From Leptospira hartskeerlii (GTDB taxonomy: Bacteria; Spirochaetota; Leptospiria; Leptospirales; Leptospiraceae): a stretch of DNA of 64,000 bases. The stretch is from contig NZ_NPDL01000003.1 of NCBI RefSeq assembly GCF_002811475.1, positions 124,001-188,000 of the forward strand, written 5' to 3'. Positions 55,917 through 64,000 of the stretch are shown one piece after another. Position numbers and translations under genes: made by a program. The notes under the pieces are model-generated. The model had not been told where the DNA came from and searched no databases. It saw only the letters and a program-made list of their open reading frames with translations. How positions within the stretch are numbered: the first letter of the stretch is position 1; every line of letters begins with the position of its first letter.

Positions 55917-56578
55917 GGGAAAAGTAAGTCCGGGAGGATCCTGTCCGGATCGAATTCTTTTACAACCTTATCTAAGAATTCCTTTCTAGACAACTTTCTT
56001 TCCGGAAGAAGAAATGTCCCCAAAAGCCCTATTTCAGCCGCTTCTATGATGGTCCTGATATTGTCCGAGCGAAGTGGATTTTCAGGACCTATAAAATAGA
56101 CTCCTAAAACCTTAATCTCTCTTTTTCTAAGAGCTTCAATCGACAATAACGTATGATTGATCGTTCCGAGTTCCGTTGAAGCTACTAATACCAATGGGAT
56201 TTTCGCCTGCTCCACTAGGTCGACTGTAAAATAATAACGGTTCAGAGGAACATATAGACCTCCGGCACCTTCTACCAAAATTTTAGCGTCTTTTATACTG
56301 AAAAGATGCCTGGAAAGTTCATCGGTATCAACGGTAGTATTTTCCATTTCAGAAGCTAAATGAGGAGAAGCAGGAAGTTCGAATGTATAATAATTTTTTA
56401 AAAAATAAGATTCGTTGAGTCCGGTAAGATTCATGATCTTCACTCTGTCCGAATCCGCACCAGTTTGGATGGGCTTTAAATATTTTAGCCCAAGCTCTTC
56501 GGCATACTTAGCCATCATAAGAGAACAGAAAAATGTTTTACCGATATCGGTCCCGGTTCCGGTTACAAAGATGGACAA
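55913..56578 (-). CDS. bioD: Dethiobiotin synthetase
   Basis: 221 residues. P-loop GTGTDIGKTF at the start, 'LKPIQTG', 'ILVEGAGGLYVPLN' and 'LVASTELGTINHTLLS' are the BioD fold. The enzyme closes the ureido ring with ATP and CO2. The start is two bases beyond the bioF stop. Confidence 0.94.
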
Positions 56579-56580
56579 AC

Positions 56581-57720
56581 TTAATTCTCCCGAACCAATT
56601 GTACGAATTTTTCTAGATCTTGTTTGCTAATCTTAGAATTAAGAGAGACCCTGATCCTAGAAACATCCACTGTAGGAGGACGGATCGCCTTTGCTTGGAA
56701 TCCATTTTGGTCCAAACGAGAAGAAAGTTCCAATGCTTCTGCTTCCGAACCTAACAGTATAGGTATAATTTGAGTATTAGAATTTCCTGTATCTCTTCCG
56801 GTTTTATGCAAAGCATCACGAAAGAATTCAGAATTCTCGAGCAAAATTTTTCTTTCATCATCCATCTGTCTTGCAAGACGGATTGCAACCCTTCCAGCGT
56901 GCGCAATTGCAGGAAGTGAACCTGTGGAAAATACGAATGTTCGAGCAGAATGAAGTAAATACTTTCTCGCATCTTTGGTGGTAGAGATGACTGCACCTTC
57001 TAAACCGAGAGCCTTTCCTAAAGTAGACATTCTAAAATCCACTTCGGAAGTTCCGGGAATATTTTCTTCTAAGGAAACTCCAGAGCCCTCTTTCCCGAAA
57101 AGTCCGATTGCATGAGCTTCATCTACATAAAGTAATGCTCCGTATTTTTCTTTCAGATATAATAATGCGCGTATATCAGTTTTGTCGCCGTCCATACTGA
57201 ATACGGACTCGGTTACGATCATCTTATGCTTGGAACCGGAATATTTTTTTAAAGAGTCTTCTAGATCGTTTAGATCGGAATGTTTATAATATACTTTTTT
57301 GGCGCCCGAGAGTCGGACACCATCCATTAAAGAAGCATGATTCTTACGATCACAAAAGATCGTATAAGAAGGATCTGCAACGCAGGAAATCGTTCCTAAA
57401 TTCGCTGCATAACCATTTGCGAAGAAGAGAGAATCTTCAGATTGCACCCAGTTTGAAAAATCATTTTCTAATTCTTCGAATACTGTTCGATGACCTCTAA
57501 CTAAGCGGCTTGCAGTGGAACCTGCACCGTAGATATCGATCCCTTCTTTTAAAGCTTGGATAATTTCAGGATGCTTAGAAAGCCCCAGATAATCATTGGA
57601 GCAGAGGTCCAGACCAGAAGGAGGATCCAAGACTCGGATCCTCTTTTGAGATTCTAACCTGGAAAAGAAGGCAGGAAGCTCCGAAAAGAAAGGAAGTTTC
57701 GTGGATGGAGTTTCCTGCAC
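56581..57720 (-). CDS. bioF: 8-Amino-7-oxononanoate synthase
   Basis: 379 residues. 'LCSNDYLGLSKHPEI', 'GAGSTASRLVRGHRTVFEELE', 'YVDEAHAIGLFG' and the PLP Lys in 'STLGKALGLEGAV' identify the AOS family. BioF condenses pimeloyl thioester with alanine. KBL is similar, but the position in a biotin run settles it. mdh ends 16 bases upstream on the same strand. Confidence 0.93.
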   Translation of the reverse strand: MQETPSTKLPFFSELPAFFSRLESQKRIRVLDPPSGLDLCSNDYLGLSKHPEIIQALKEGIDIYGAGSTASRLVRGHRTVFEELENDFSNWVQSEDSLFFANGYAANLGTISCVADPSYTIFCDRKNHASLMDGVRLSGAKKVYYKHSDLNDLEDSLKKYSGSKHKMIVTESVFSMDGDKTDIRALLYLKEKYGALLYVDEAHAIGLFGKEGSGVSLEENIPGTSEVDFRMSTLGKALGLEGAVISTTKDARKYLLHSARTFVFSTGSLPAIAHAGRVAIRLARQMDDERKILLENSEFFRDALHKTGRDTGNSNTQIIPILLGSEAEALELSSRLDQNGFQAKAIRPPTVDVSRIRVSLNSKISKQDLEKFVQLVREN

Positions 57721-57736
57721 AGGATTTCCGAAGGGA

Positions 57737-58717
57737 TTATAACATCCCTTTTACTTCGTCTCTTTCTGACTTAAGTTCGTCATGAGTGATATTGAATTTC
57801 TCTTTTGCAAAGTCGTTCAATTCCAATCCTTTAACGATCTCAACTTTAGTTCCGTCAGACTTCACTGGATATCCGAAGATAAGTCCCTTATCAGCTCCGT
57901 ACGAACCGTCAGAAGTAACGGCAACGCTGAACCAATCTCCTGCCGGGGTGGGAGTGATGATCTGACGAACAGTATCCACAACTCCGTTAGCAGCAGATGC
58001 AGCGGAAGAGGCTCCTCTTGCTTTGATGATCTCAGCTCCACGTTGTTGAACGTTCTTAATGAAGTCACCTTTCAACCAATCATGATCTTTGATCACATCG
58101 GTTGCTATTTTTCCACCGATCTTAGCGTTATAGAAGTCAGGATATTGAGTAGAAGAGTGGTTTCCCCAGATCGCAACATTTGATACATCTTTTACCAAAT
58201 TTCCAGACTTGATCGCAAGTTGGGATTTTGCACGGTTCTCATCCAGTTTGGTCATTGCGAACCAACGATCGGAAGGAACTCCTTTCGCATTGTTCATAGC
58301 AATTAAGCAGTTTGTGTTACAAGGGTTTCCGACTACCAGAACTCTTACGTCGGAAGAAGCGTTCTTCTCGATCGCTTTTCCTTGGTTTACGAAAATCCCA
58401 CCATTAATTTTAAGAAGGTCACTTCTTTCCATTCCAGCTTTTCTTGGAACGGAACCAACAAGTAGCGCCCAGTTAATATCTTTAAAAGCGACATCCAGAT
58501 CAGGAGAAACACTTACTTTTTGCAAAAGAGGAAAGGCGCAGTCTTCCAATTCCATGATCACACCTTTAGCAGCAGGAAGAGCTGCTTCCAGTTCCAACAT
58601 CTGGATCTCTACCGGAGTATCCGCTCCGAACATTTGACCTGATGCGATCCTGAATAATAAAGAATATCCGATCTGCCCAGCGGCACCCGTAACTGCTACC
58701 TTAACTGTTTTTGCCAT
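57737..58717 (-). CDS. mdh: Malate dehydrogenase
   Basis: 326 residues, the LDH/MDH superfamily type with '[17 protein letters not shown]', '[16 protein letters not shown]' (active-site Arg loop), '[13 protein letters not shown]', '[14 protein letters not shown]' and the catalytic His in '[13 protein letters not shown]'. It oxidises malate to oxaloacetate with NAD in the TCA cycle. The DsbA-like gene ends 31 bases upstream, and only 16 bases separate it from bioF. Confidence 0.96.
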   Translation of the reverse strand: MAKTVKVAVTGAAGQIGYSLLFRIASGQMFGADTPVEIQMLELEAALPAAKGVIMELEDCAFPLLQKVSVSPDLDVAFKDINWALLVGSVPRKAGMERSDLLKINGGIFVNQGKAIEKNASSDVRVLVVGNPCNTNCLIAMNNAKGVPSDRWFAMTKLDENRAKSQLAIKSGNLVKDVSNVAIWGNHSSTQYPDFYNAKIGGKIATDVIKDHDWLKGDFIKNVQQRGAEIIKARGASSAASAANGVVDTVRQIITPTPAGDWFSVAVTSDGSYGADKGLIFGYPVKSDGTKVEIVKGLELNDFAKEKFNITHDELKSERDEVKGML

Positions 58718-58748
58718 TTGAAACTCCTAACTTTTTATATACTAGAGC

Positions 58749-59816
58749 TTAGTTATTTTTCAGCTCTTCGTCGATGATCTTCGTGAAATTTTGGATCGGC
58801 ATATTGCCTTCCACTAAAATACCATTAATGAAGAATGCAGGTGTTCCGTTTACGCCGTAACTTTGCCCTGCTTGCATATCTGCTTCGATCTCGCTCTTTA
58901 TCTTGTCCTCGTCAGCGATACAACGATTGAAGGCTCCCATGTCCAAACCAACTTGCTGAGCCAGTCTGATCACATTCCCTTTTTCTAATTTTCTTCCGTT
59001 CTCGAAAAGGAGGCTATTGTACTGCCAGTATTTTCCCTGAGGGATCGCACAATTTGCGGCAACATGAGCGAACATTGCGTTTCTATGGAAGTCCATAGGG
59101 AAATCCCTAAAGACCCATTTGATCTGATCCTTATATTGTTCTCTGAGCGCTTTAGTAGTAGTCTGGCTCATCGCACAATAAGGACATTCGAAATCTGAAA
59201 ATTCTACAATAGTAACTTTTGCATCAGCAGGTCCGATTGTTGGATTCTCACTTGCCTCGATCGCAACTCTAGTTGGAGGAGGAAGTTCCGGTCCGATGAT
59301 CTCAGTATTATACTCTTCTCTCATTCTTCCGAAGAATGATTGTCTTTCTCTATCCGCTTGGACCGCTTTTAAATATTTTACGATCTCACCTTGGACTGCA
59401 GCTAAAGGTTTTCCTTTTAAGCCTGGCTCATTTTTGAATTGGTTATATGCTGCAACCACTTCGTCTTGGACCGGCTCATACCCTCTTCCAAACTTAGTCA
59501 GCTCTTCTACAGGAACTCCTTTAGCAGCTGCTTCTTTTTTTAGGATTTCTTGGGAAGCAAGCTGTGAGAACATTCTATACATCTGCTGGTTGTTTTCTTG
59601 CAGATATTTGCGATAAGCAGCCGGGTTATCTTTTTTCACATCGGAGATGGTATAAAATCCGAAAGTCCCGATCCTCATATAATGTTCCGGTATAAAGAAC
59701 TTCACAATAGGATGAATTGATAATAGAACGTAAGCTAAGAAGACCCAAGGAAGTGTCGCCTTAAATTTCTGACCGAAAACACGGTCTAAGAGAGTGGAAG
59801 AAGTTTCTTCAGACAT
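58749..59816 (-). CDS. DsbA-like thioredoxin-fold membrane-anchored protein
   Basis: 355 residues. One N-terminal membrane helix (about 20-42, LPWVFLAYVLLSIHPIVKFF) anchors it with the rest in the periplasm. A helical region (about 60-185) precedes a DsbA/thioredoxin_4 domain starting 'ITVVEFSDFECPYCAMSQ' with the redox CPYC (about residue 217), and ending 'GQSYGVNGTPAFFINGILVEG', which has the cis-Pro loop. The likely role is thiol oxidation or isomerisation of envelope proteins. A small hairpin GGGAG-AAAAG-CTCCC lies just ahead of its ribosome site (59832-59846). Confidence 0.85.
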   Translation of the reverse strand: MSEETSSTLLDRVFGQKFKATLPWVFLAYVLLSIHPIVKFFIPEHYMRIGTFGFYTISDVKKDNPAAYRKYLQENNQQMYRMFSQLASQEILKKEAAAKGVPVEELTKFGRGYEPVQDEVVAAYNQFKNEPGLKGKPLAAVQGEIVKYLKAVQADRERQSFFGRMREEYNTEIIGPELPPPTRVAIEASENPTIGPADAKVTIVEFSDFECPYCAMSQTTTKALREQYKDQIKWVFRDFPMDFHRNAMFAHVAANCAIPQGKYWQYNSLLFENGRKLEKGNVIRLAQQVGLDMGAFNRCIADEDKIKSEIEADMQAGQSYGVNGTPAFFINGILVEGNMPIQNFTKIIDEELKNN

Positions 59817-59983
59817 AATATCCTTACCAAAGGGAGAAAAGCTCCCCTAGCTGCCAATTTAGAAAGCTGAGTATGGGAGGCAAACGAATAATTCGGATGG
59901 CGAAAAAGGCAGAAATCCGCCTATATCCATGGTAAAAAAACCGTTCAAATTCAGGCTTATAAAGGAATTATTTCGAAAAAAAA

Positions 59984-60010
59984 TTAAGCAAGCGATCTGA
60001 TTTCCGATAG
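59984..60010 (+). promoter_or_regulatory. Candidate sigma-28 (FliA-type) promoter
   Basis: TTAA (59984-59987), 15 bases, then TCCGATAG (60003-60010), compared with TAAA-N15-GCCGATAA. The -10 matches six of eight. It lies 36 bases ahead of the 60047 start. Weak evidence without expression data. Confidence 0.3.
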
Positions 60011-60046
60011 GAATTAATAGAGACCTGAAAACGGAGGTTTAGGTTT

Positions 60047-60364
60047 ATGAACGTAAATGGGATACATTCGGGACAGTATCCGGTGACTTGGTCCCCGGTA
60101 CAGAAAGAAGTTAAACCCGAACAGGAACAGGTCGGAGATGTATTGGAAATCCAAACTGCCGATCGGAAAGGAATCAAATTGAAAAACGAGCATGGCGCAG
60201 ATGAATTGGTAATGAAGCCGAGTCCAGTAAGTGCAGAAGAAAGATTGAGCCAAGTAATCAGTCCCGAACAAATGAAGGATCTTTTATCTATGATCGTAAG
60301 TTCCAGATTTAGCTCGGTCTCAGAAATGAAAACCGGTCGCGGTAAGATAGATTTAAAAGGCTAA
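60047..60364 (+). CDS. Unknown small protein, 105 residues
   Basis: Polar protein with GGAGG nine bases ahead of ATG. It has no signal peptide or membrane helix. The C-terminal half is helical (SAEERLSQVISPEQMKDLLSMIVSSRFSSVSEM). The family is not recognised. The next gene starts four bases after its stop, so the two are a pair. A possible flagellar-type promoter precedes it. Confidence 0.65.
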   Translation: MNVNGIHSGQYPVTWSPVQKEVKPEQEQVGDVLEIQTADRKGIKLKNEHGADELVMKPSPVSAEERLSQVISPEQMKDLLSMIVSSRFSSVSEMKTGRGKIDLKG

Positions 60365-60367
60365 AAC

Positions 60368-61012
60368 TTGGCTTTTGAGTTAGGTCTTGTATTTTCACCC
60401 AAGCTGGATTTAGCCTTAGGCGTCCTGTCACTCATTGCAGTTTCAGGAATGGGATTCTTTTTTTATTGGGAAGTTCTTCGCCCGTATGCCGCCAAAACAC
60501 GCCCAAGCCAAATGGACCCTCCTGAAGAAGGAGATACCTACGAAATCGTAGTTCCGGAAAGCACCAGATTTTATAAATTTTCAGTTGGGCAAGTCTATGG
60601 AGACATCCCTACCCTCTGCAAGTCCATTCAAGATGATCACCTAGTATTCGTATTGAAAAAAGGAAAAGATACGGAAGATTATGATATTCTAATCAATCGT
60701 TCCGGTCCTGCGATAATGAAACCTCCACGTATGCAGCATTTTGCTAAAATGGAATCCCAGGAAAAATTGGAAAGCCATGAGATCATTGGACAGACTGCAT
60801 CTTTTAGGATCTCTGATAAGATCATCAAGGATCGTATGACCCAATACTTCGAGATAGGAATTACTTCTAACTTTTTTGTGAATAAACTTGGAAAGGAAAG
60901 AATGAAATTCATATTCTCCGTCCAAAAGATCCATCCTGGACTTTCTACCCGGTCCAGGGATAAAAAAGGTCTCTATTCTTTCGGAAAAGAAAGATCTTCT
61001 GAAGAAGATTAA
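60368..61012 (+). CDS. Membrane-anchored unknown protein, 214 residues
   Basis: Start TTG 60368, with AAAAGG seven bases ahead. One N-terminal membrane segment (about 15-33, LALGVLSLIAVSGMGFFFYW) is followed by a soluble domain of about 170 residues (YEIVVPESTRFYKFSVGQVY...; FRISDKIIKDRMTQYFEIGITSNFF). The domain alternates short strands and helices, so a small beta-rich fold is likely, but I recognise no family. Its last four bases overlap the convergent thrB stop. It is paired with the 60047 gene. Confidence 0.65.
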   Translation: MAFELGLVFSPKLDLALGVLSLIAVSGMGFFFYWEVLRPYAAKTRPSQMDPPEEGDTYEIVVPESTRFYKFSVGQVYGDIPTLCKSIQDDHLVFVLKKGKDTEDYDILINRSGPAIMKPPRMQHFAKMESQEKLESHEIIGQTASFRISDKIIKDRMTQYFEIGITSNFFVNKLGKERMKFIFSVQKIHPGLSTRSRDKKGLYSFGKERSSEED

Positions 61013-61986
61013 GAGATCTTTTTAAAAGAGATTTTAGCTCCACCAGTATCGGGAGAAAGACGAACTAACCTGCAGGTAATCCCTGATTTTTCGGAGAATT
61101 GTTTTGTAAGCTCTGAGAACTTTTTCTCCAGACGTTTGGAATCCTTTCTTCTTGTATAAACAAGAACGGCGGGACCACTTCCTGAAAGAGAAACGCCTAT
61201 TGCAGATTTTTCGATTTCTTGCACTAGAGGCAAAAGTGGAAATTCGGAATTCATTCTGTAAGGAGTATGGATCTTGTCTTCCAACGCCCTTTTTAGAAGT
61301 CCAGGTTCTCCGGATTCTAAAAATTCCCACCAAGTAGACATTCTACTTAAATTAAAAATAATATCAGAAACAGGATAAGTATCCGGAAGACATTTCCTGG
61401 AATGATTGGTTGAAATCTCCAATTCAGGAATGAGAAAGAAACAATGTATATTCTTAGGGAATTTCTTCTTAAAATAATAAAGTTTATCTTCTGCAAAATA
61501 AGAGAAAACAAATCCTCCTAAATAAGCAGGAGTTGTATTGTCAGGGTGACCCTCGAGTAAGGCCAGTTGGTATAAGAACTCAGATTCGCTCGGAAGTTTT
61601 GTATCCGGGAAATATTTTTCATGAGCGAATCTGGCAGCAGAAAATCCAGCTACCACTGCGCTCGCACTGGATCCCAAGCCACCCTTTAAAGGAAGTCCTA
61701 ATTCCATAGTCACAGAATAAGGAACGGGAGAAATAGATGACTTAGTTTGGGAAGATATAAATAAGGAAAAATACGTTTTATAAGATTGTAAAACTAGATC
61801 CTCATCATCCGTAAACACAGGTGCAGAAGATCCTTTAACCTTTCTAGTAAACTCGGAAGTTTTTCCGAATTCAAAAATAAATTCGTTATAGATCTGGAAC
61901 GCCAACCCCAATAGATCGAAGCCGGAACCTAAATTGGCGGAAGTTCCCGGAACCTTGATTTGGAATTTATATTTTGGCGCGCTCAT
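61009..61986 (-). CDS. thrB: Homoserine kinase
   Basis: 325 residues from ATG 61986 (a longer start at 62013 adds nine residues). GHMP kinase. 'IKVPGTSANLGSGFDLLG' is the N-terminal substrate motif, 'GLPLKGGLGSSASAVVAGF' the phosphate loop, and 'GVSLSGSGPAVLVYTR' the C-terminal motif. It phosphorylates homoserine on the way to threonine. It lies convergent with the 60368 gene. Confidence 0.92.
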   Translation of the reverse strand: MSAPKYKFQIKVPGTSANLGSGFDLLGLAFQIYNEFIFEFGKTSEFTRKVKGSSAPVFTDDEDLVLQSYKTYFSLFISSQTKSSISPVPYSVTMELGLPLKGGLGSSASAVVAGFSAARFAHEKYFPDTKLPSESEFLYQLALLEGHPDNTTPAYLGGFVFSYFAEDKLYYFKKKFPKNIHCFFLIPELEISTNHSRKCLPDTYPVSDIIFNLSRMSTWWEFLESGEPGLLKRALEDKIHTPYRMNSEFPLLPLVQEIEKSAIGVSLSGSGPAVLVYTRRKDSKRLEKKFSELTKQFSEKSGITCRLVRLSPDTGGAKISFKKIS

Positions 61987-62105
61987 AACCGAGTATCCGG
62001 ATTTTTCTGCCATCTTTTGGGAAATTCTCCGATCGTCATTTGCTTTTCTAAAACAAAAAGAATTCTGATTTGCGCATAAATTCCAGGAAGAAAGAATGCT
62101 CGCGT

Positions 62106-63563
62106 ATGCATTTTGCTTGGTCCGATGCTCTGGTTTTATTTTTTTATTTTGGGATCGTTCTGTATTCCGGTTATAAATCCGGACGTAATAGTTCAGAATC
62201 TAAGGAATTCTTCTTAGCGAACAGATCTCTTTCTTGGGTTCCGCTTTCACTTTCCATTGTAGCGACGGAAACCTCCGCATTGACCTTTCTTTCCGTTCCT
62301 GGAATTGCTTATTCAGGAAACTTTACATTCTTGCAAGTTGTGTTCGGATATATTTTAGGAAGAACAGTCGTTGCATTAGTATTGATCCCACTTACCTACC
62401 ATCATAATTTTCTCTCCGTTTACGAATGGGTAGGAACCAGATTCGGAAGAAAGTCCCAAAAAACAATGTCAGGTCTTTTTTCAGTGACTCGAATTTTGGG
62501 AGACGGCGTCAGACTTTACGCATCCACACTTCCAGTTGCGATGTTACTGGAGCTCGGACTTCCTAAAATTCTACCATATTCATTTAATCAGTACTCGATC
62601 GGAGTTTGGACCTTAGCAATAGTCACATTGATCACCGTTTTATACACGATGCAAGGTGGATTCAGATCCGTCGTCTGGGTAGACACATTACAATATTTTG
62701 TATATGTATTCGGTGGAGTATTTGCACTCTTTCTTCTTTACCAATCAAGTCCGGAACCATTAACAGTTATCTCTTCCGCTTGGGAAGGAAACAAACTTAG
62801 GATTTTGGAATGGGAGAATACTTCTGCAACTTACTTCCTACCTTGGGCAGTGCTCGGAGGAGCCTTGCTTAGTTTAGGGACGCATGGCGCAGACCAAATG
62901 TTTATCCAAAGATCACTTGCCGCGAAAAACGTAAAAGATGCTCAAAAAGCAATGATCAGCTCAGGAATTGCAGTTTTCTTCCAAATGGTATTATTTTTAG
63001 CAATCGGGACTTTCTTATTCTACAAATTTAACGGACAAACAATCGCACAAGACAAAGTATTTTCTAAATTTCTAATAGAAGAGGTTCCAACGCCGTTCTT
63101 AGGGCTTTTACTTTCTGGGATATTGGCATCCACTATGTCTACATTATCCAGTTCCATAAACTCGCTATCTTTGACTGCAAAGGCGGATTTCGGTTGGAAT
63201 TTAGGAGGACAAAAGGTTTCCTCTATATTCTTCGGGATGTTGCTTTTCTTTAGTTCCTTCTTCTTTTTCTCCCTTCCTGAAAATTATACAAAAGGACTTT
63301 TGGAGTTAGGACTAAAAATCTCTTCTTTCACTGTAGGTTCGATGGTTGCGGTGTTCTTAACGGAAGTGATCCCTTTCTTGCGAAAAAGAATCACTGTTTC
63401 AGATCTTGGATTAGCTTTGGCATTAGCAAGTTCTATCTTAGTAACTGGAATTTCAGGAACAGTGAAAAATTACAATTTCACGGTTCTCGTTCCACTTGGG
63501 ATGGTCTTATTCTGGACTTTCGCTTTAATCGCAGGGTTTATTTTCCCGAACCGGAAACAATAG
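62106..63563 (+). CDS. Sodium:solute symporter (SSS family)
   Basis: 485 residues from ATG 62106. A TTG at 62070 would add twelve basic residues. About 13 hydrophobic helices. Motifs: 'FFLANRSLSWVPLSLSIVATETSALTFLSVPG' (TM1-2, SSS-type), 'DTLQYFVYVFGGVFAL', 'GTHGADQMFIQRSLAAKNVKDAQKAM' and 'SGILASTMSTLSSSINSLSLTAKAD', which supply sodium-site residues. SSS carriers take up sugars, amino acids, nucleosides or vitamins; the substrate is unknown. The last 26 bases overlap the convergent hydrolase. Confidence 0.9.
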   Translation: MHFAWSDALVLFFYFGIVLYSGYKSGRNSSESKEFFLANRSLSWVPLSLSIVATETSALTFLSVPGIAYSGNFTFLQVVFGYILGRTVVALVLIPLTYHHNFLSVYEWVGTRFGRKSQKTMSGLFSVTRILGDGVRLYASTLPVAMLLELGLPKILPYSFNQYSIGVWTLAIVTLITVLYTMQGGFRSVVWVDTLQYFVYVFGGVFALFLLYQSSPEPLTVISSAWEGNKLRILEWENTSATYFLPWAVLGGALLSLGTHGADQMFIQRSLAAKNVKDAQKAMISSGIAVFFQMVLFLAIGTFLFYKFNGQTIAQDKVFSKFLIEEVPTPFLGLLLSGILASTMSTLSSSINSLSLTAKADFGWNLGGQKVSSIFFGMLLFFSSFFFFSLPENYTKGLLELGLKISSFTVGSMVAVFLTEVIPFLRKRITVSDLGLALALASSILVTGISGTVKNYNFTVLVPLGMVLFWTFALIAGFIFPNRKQ

Positions 63564-64000
63564 AATCCATAAAGGAAGAAAGGATCTTACGAAATTCTTC
63601 CGCTTTCGTGAAATGGATATAATGATCTCCGCCTGGGATCGTTTCAAATTTGGCGTTCGGAAAATATTCCAAACATACGATCTTATCACTTGTGCGGAAA
63701 TATTCGGAATCTCCGCCGATGATAAACATTACCTTTCCTGAATATTGCTTGCTTACGTCGGAAAACTCAGATCGGAACATATTTTTAGAATGTGAGATTG
63801 CATCCACATTCAATTTCCAGCGATATTGACCTGATTCCGTTCTATCCAGGTTCATTAGTAAAAAGTTTCGAATAAAAGGATTCGATACGAAATGAGAGCT
63901 AACCGAATCTATTTCTTGCCTGTTCTTAAAAGTAGAAAGATCCGTTCTTAAAACTGCAAGTTCGCCGTCGTATTTAAATTCATAGTCTCTAGGCGCAATA
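63538..64000 (-). CDS. Alpha/beta hydrolase, 5' end beyond the window
   Basis: The frame stays open from 63538 to the edge (about 153 residues seen, no stop). 'MFIIGGDSEYFRT-DKIVCLEYFPNAKFETIPGGDHYIHFTKAEEF' is the C-terminal part of an alpha/beta hydrolase. GGDSEY carries the acid residue and GGDHYIHF the catalytic His. The nucleophile elbow lies off the window. Alpha/beta hydrolases of this form include esterases and lactone hydrolases; the substrate is not shown. Confidence 0.8.
   Translation of the reverse strand, partial: IAPRDYEFKYDGELAVLRTDLSTFKNRQEIDSVSSHFVSNPFIRNFLLMNLDRTESGQYRWKLNVDAISHSKNMFRSEFSDVSKQYSGKVMFIIGGDSEYFRTSDKIVCLEYFPNAKFETIPGGDHYIHFTKAEEFRKILSSFMDSIVSGSGK

Overview
The window looks like a core-chromosome segment of a Leptospira (spirochaete). 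The evidence is the family mix: many short-leader lipoproteins with loose lipoboxes, DUF4254-GT9 and O-antigen-ligase surface-sugar genes, cyclic-nucleotide/patatin fusions and lone receiver proteins. Base composition is moderately AT-rich (roughly 40% G+C by eye), which fits the P2 or saprophytic groups better than L. interrogans. That species-level remark is inference. I see no insertion sequence, prophage, CRISPR array, rRNA or tRNA gene.

Layout. 1-2,940: the start of a probable sua5-type gene, a membrane-anchored GH18 protein, a divergent queuosine-precursor transporter, a hairpin repeat and a VOC-like protein. 2,998-7,388: leuA, a 2,4-dienoyl-CoA-reductase-like flavoenzyme behind a strong palindrome, and a small unknown gene with an unusual leader. 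7,504-10,919: slyD, a UvrD-type helicase overlapping a SprT-like metalloprotease gene, and a short ORF. 11,065-18,010: a membrane protein, a YceI protein, then on the minus strand a tightly coupled tldD-pmbA-moxR-VWA cluster and a HIT protein pair. 18,079-23,993: a membrane protein, recA with its own terminator, then argC, an acyl-CoA synthetase and a nucleosidase-like protein. 23,994-30,282: a cNMP-patatin protein and surface-glycan genes (DUF4254, GT9, GT4, O-antigen ligase-like).

30,262-39,291 is a long minus-strand run: rpmB, nth, a YciA thioesterase, an RF-1-type rescue factor, uvrC, then a three-gene envelope module (lamin-tail-like lipoprotein, probable beta-barrel, PLD-nuclease-like lipoprotein). 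39,379-48,262: a LOG-family protein, unknowns, an aminotransferase, phosphohexomutase, argD, leuB, a lone receiver and a PgeF-like protein. 48,254-53,301: trpF, mutS, serB, a SGNH lipoprotein and a 57-codon gene. 53,449-59,816: a minus-strand run of a DsbA-like thiol protein, mdh and bioF-bioD-bioA-bioB. 60,047-64,000: two unknown genes, thrB, a sodium:solute symporter and a truncated alpha/beta hydrolase.

Genes are packed very tightly. Many same-strand pairs share stop/start codons, and three convergent pairs have directly abutting stop codons with no base between them. The most novel-looking items are the lamin-tail/barrel/PLD envelope module, the DUF4254-GT9 pair, the tldD-pmbA-moxR-VWA operon, the helicase/SprT-like overlap, and several operator-like palindromes or leader structures (1718-1739, 4632-4651, 7011-7043, 46941-47000).
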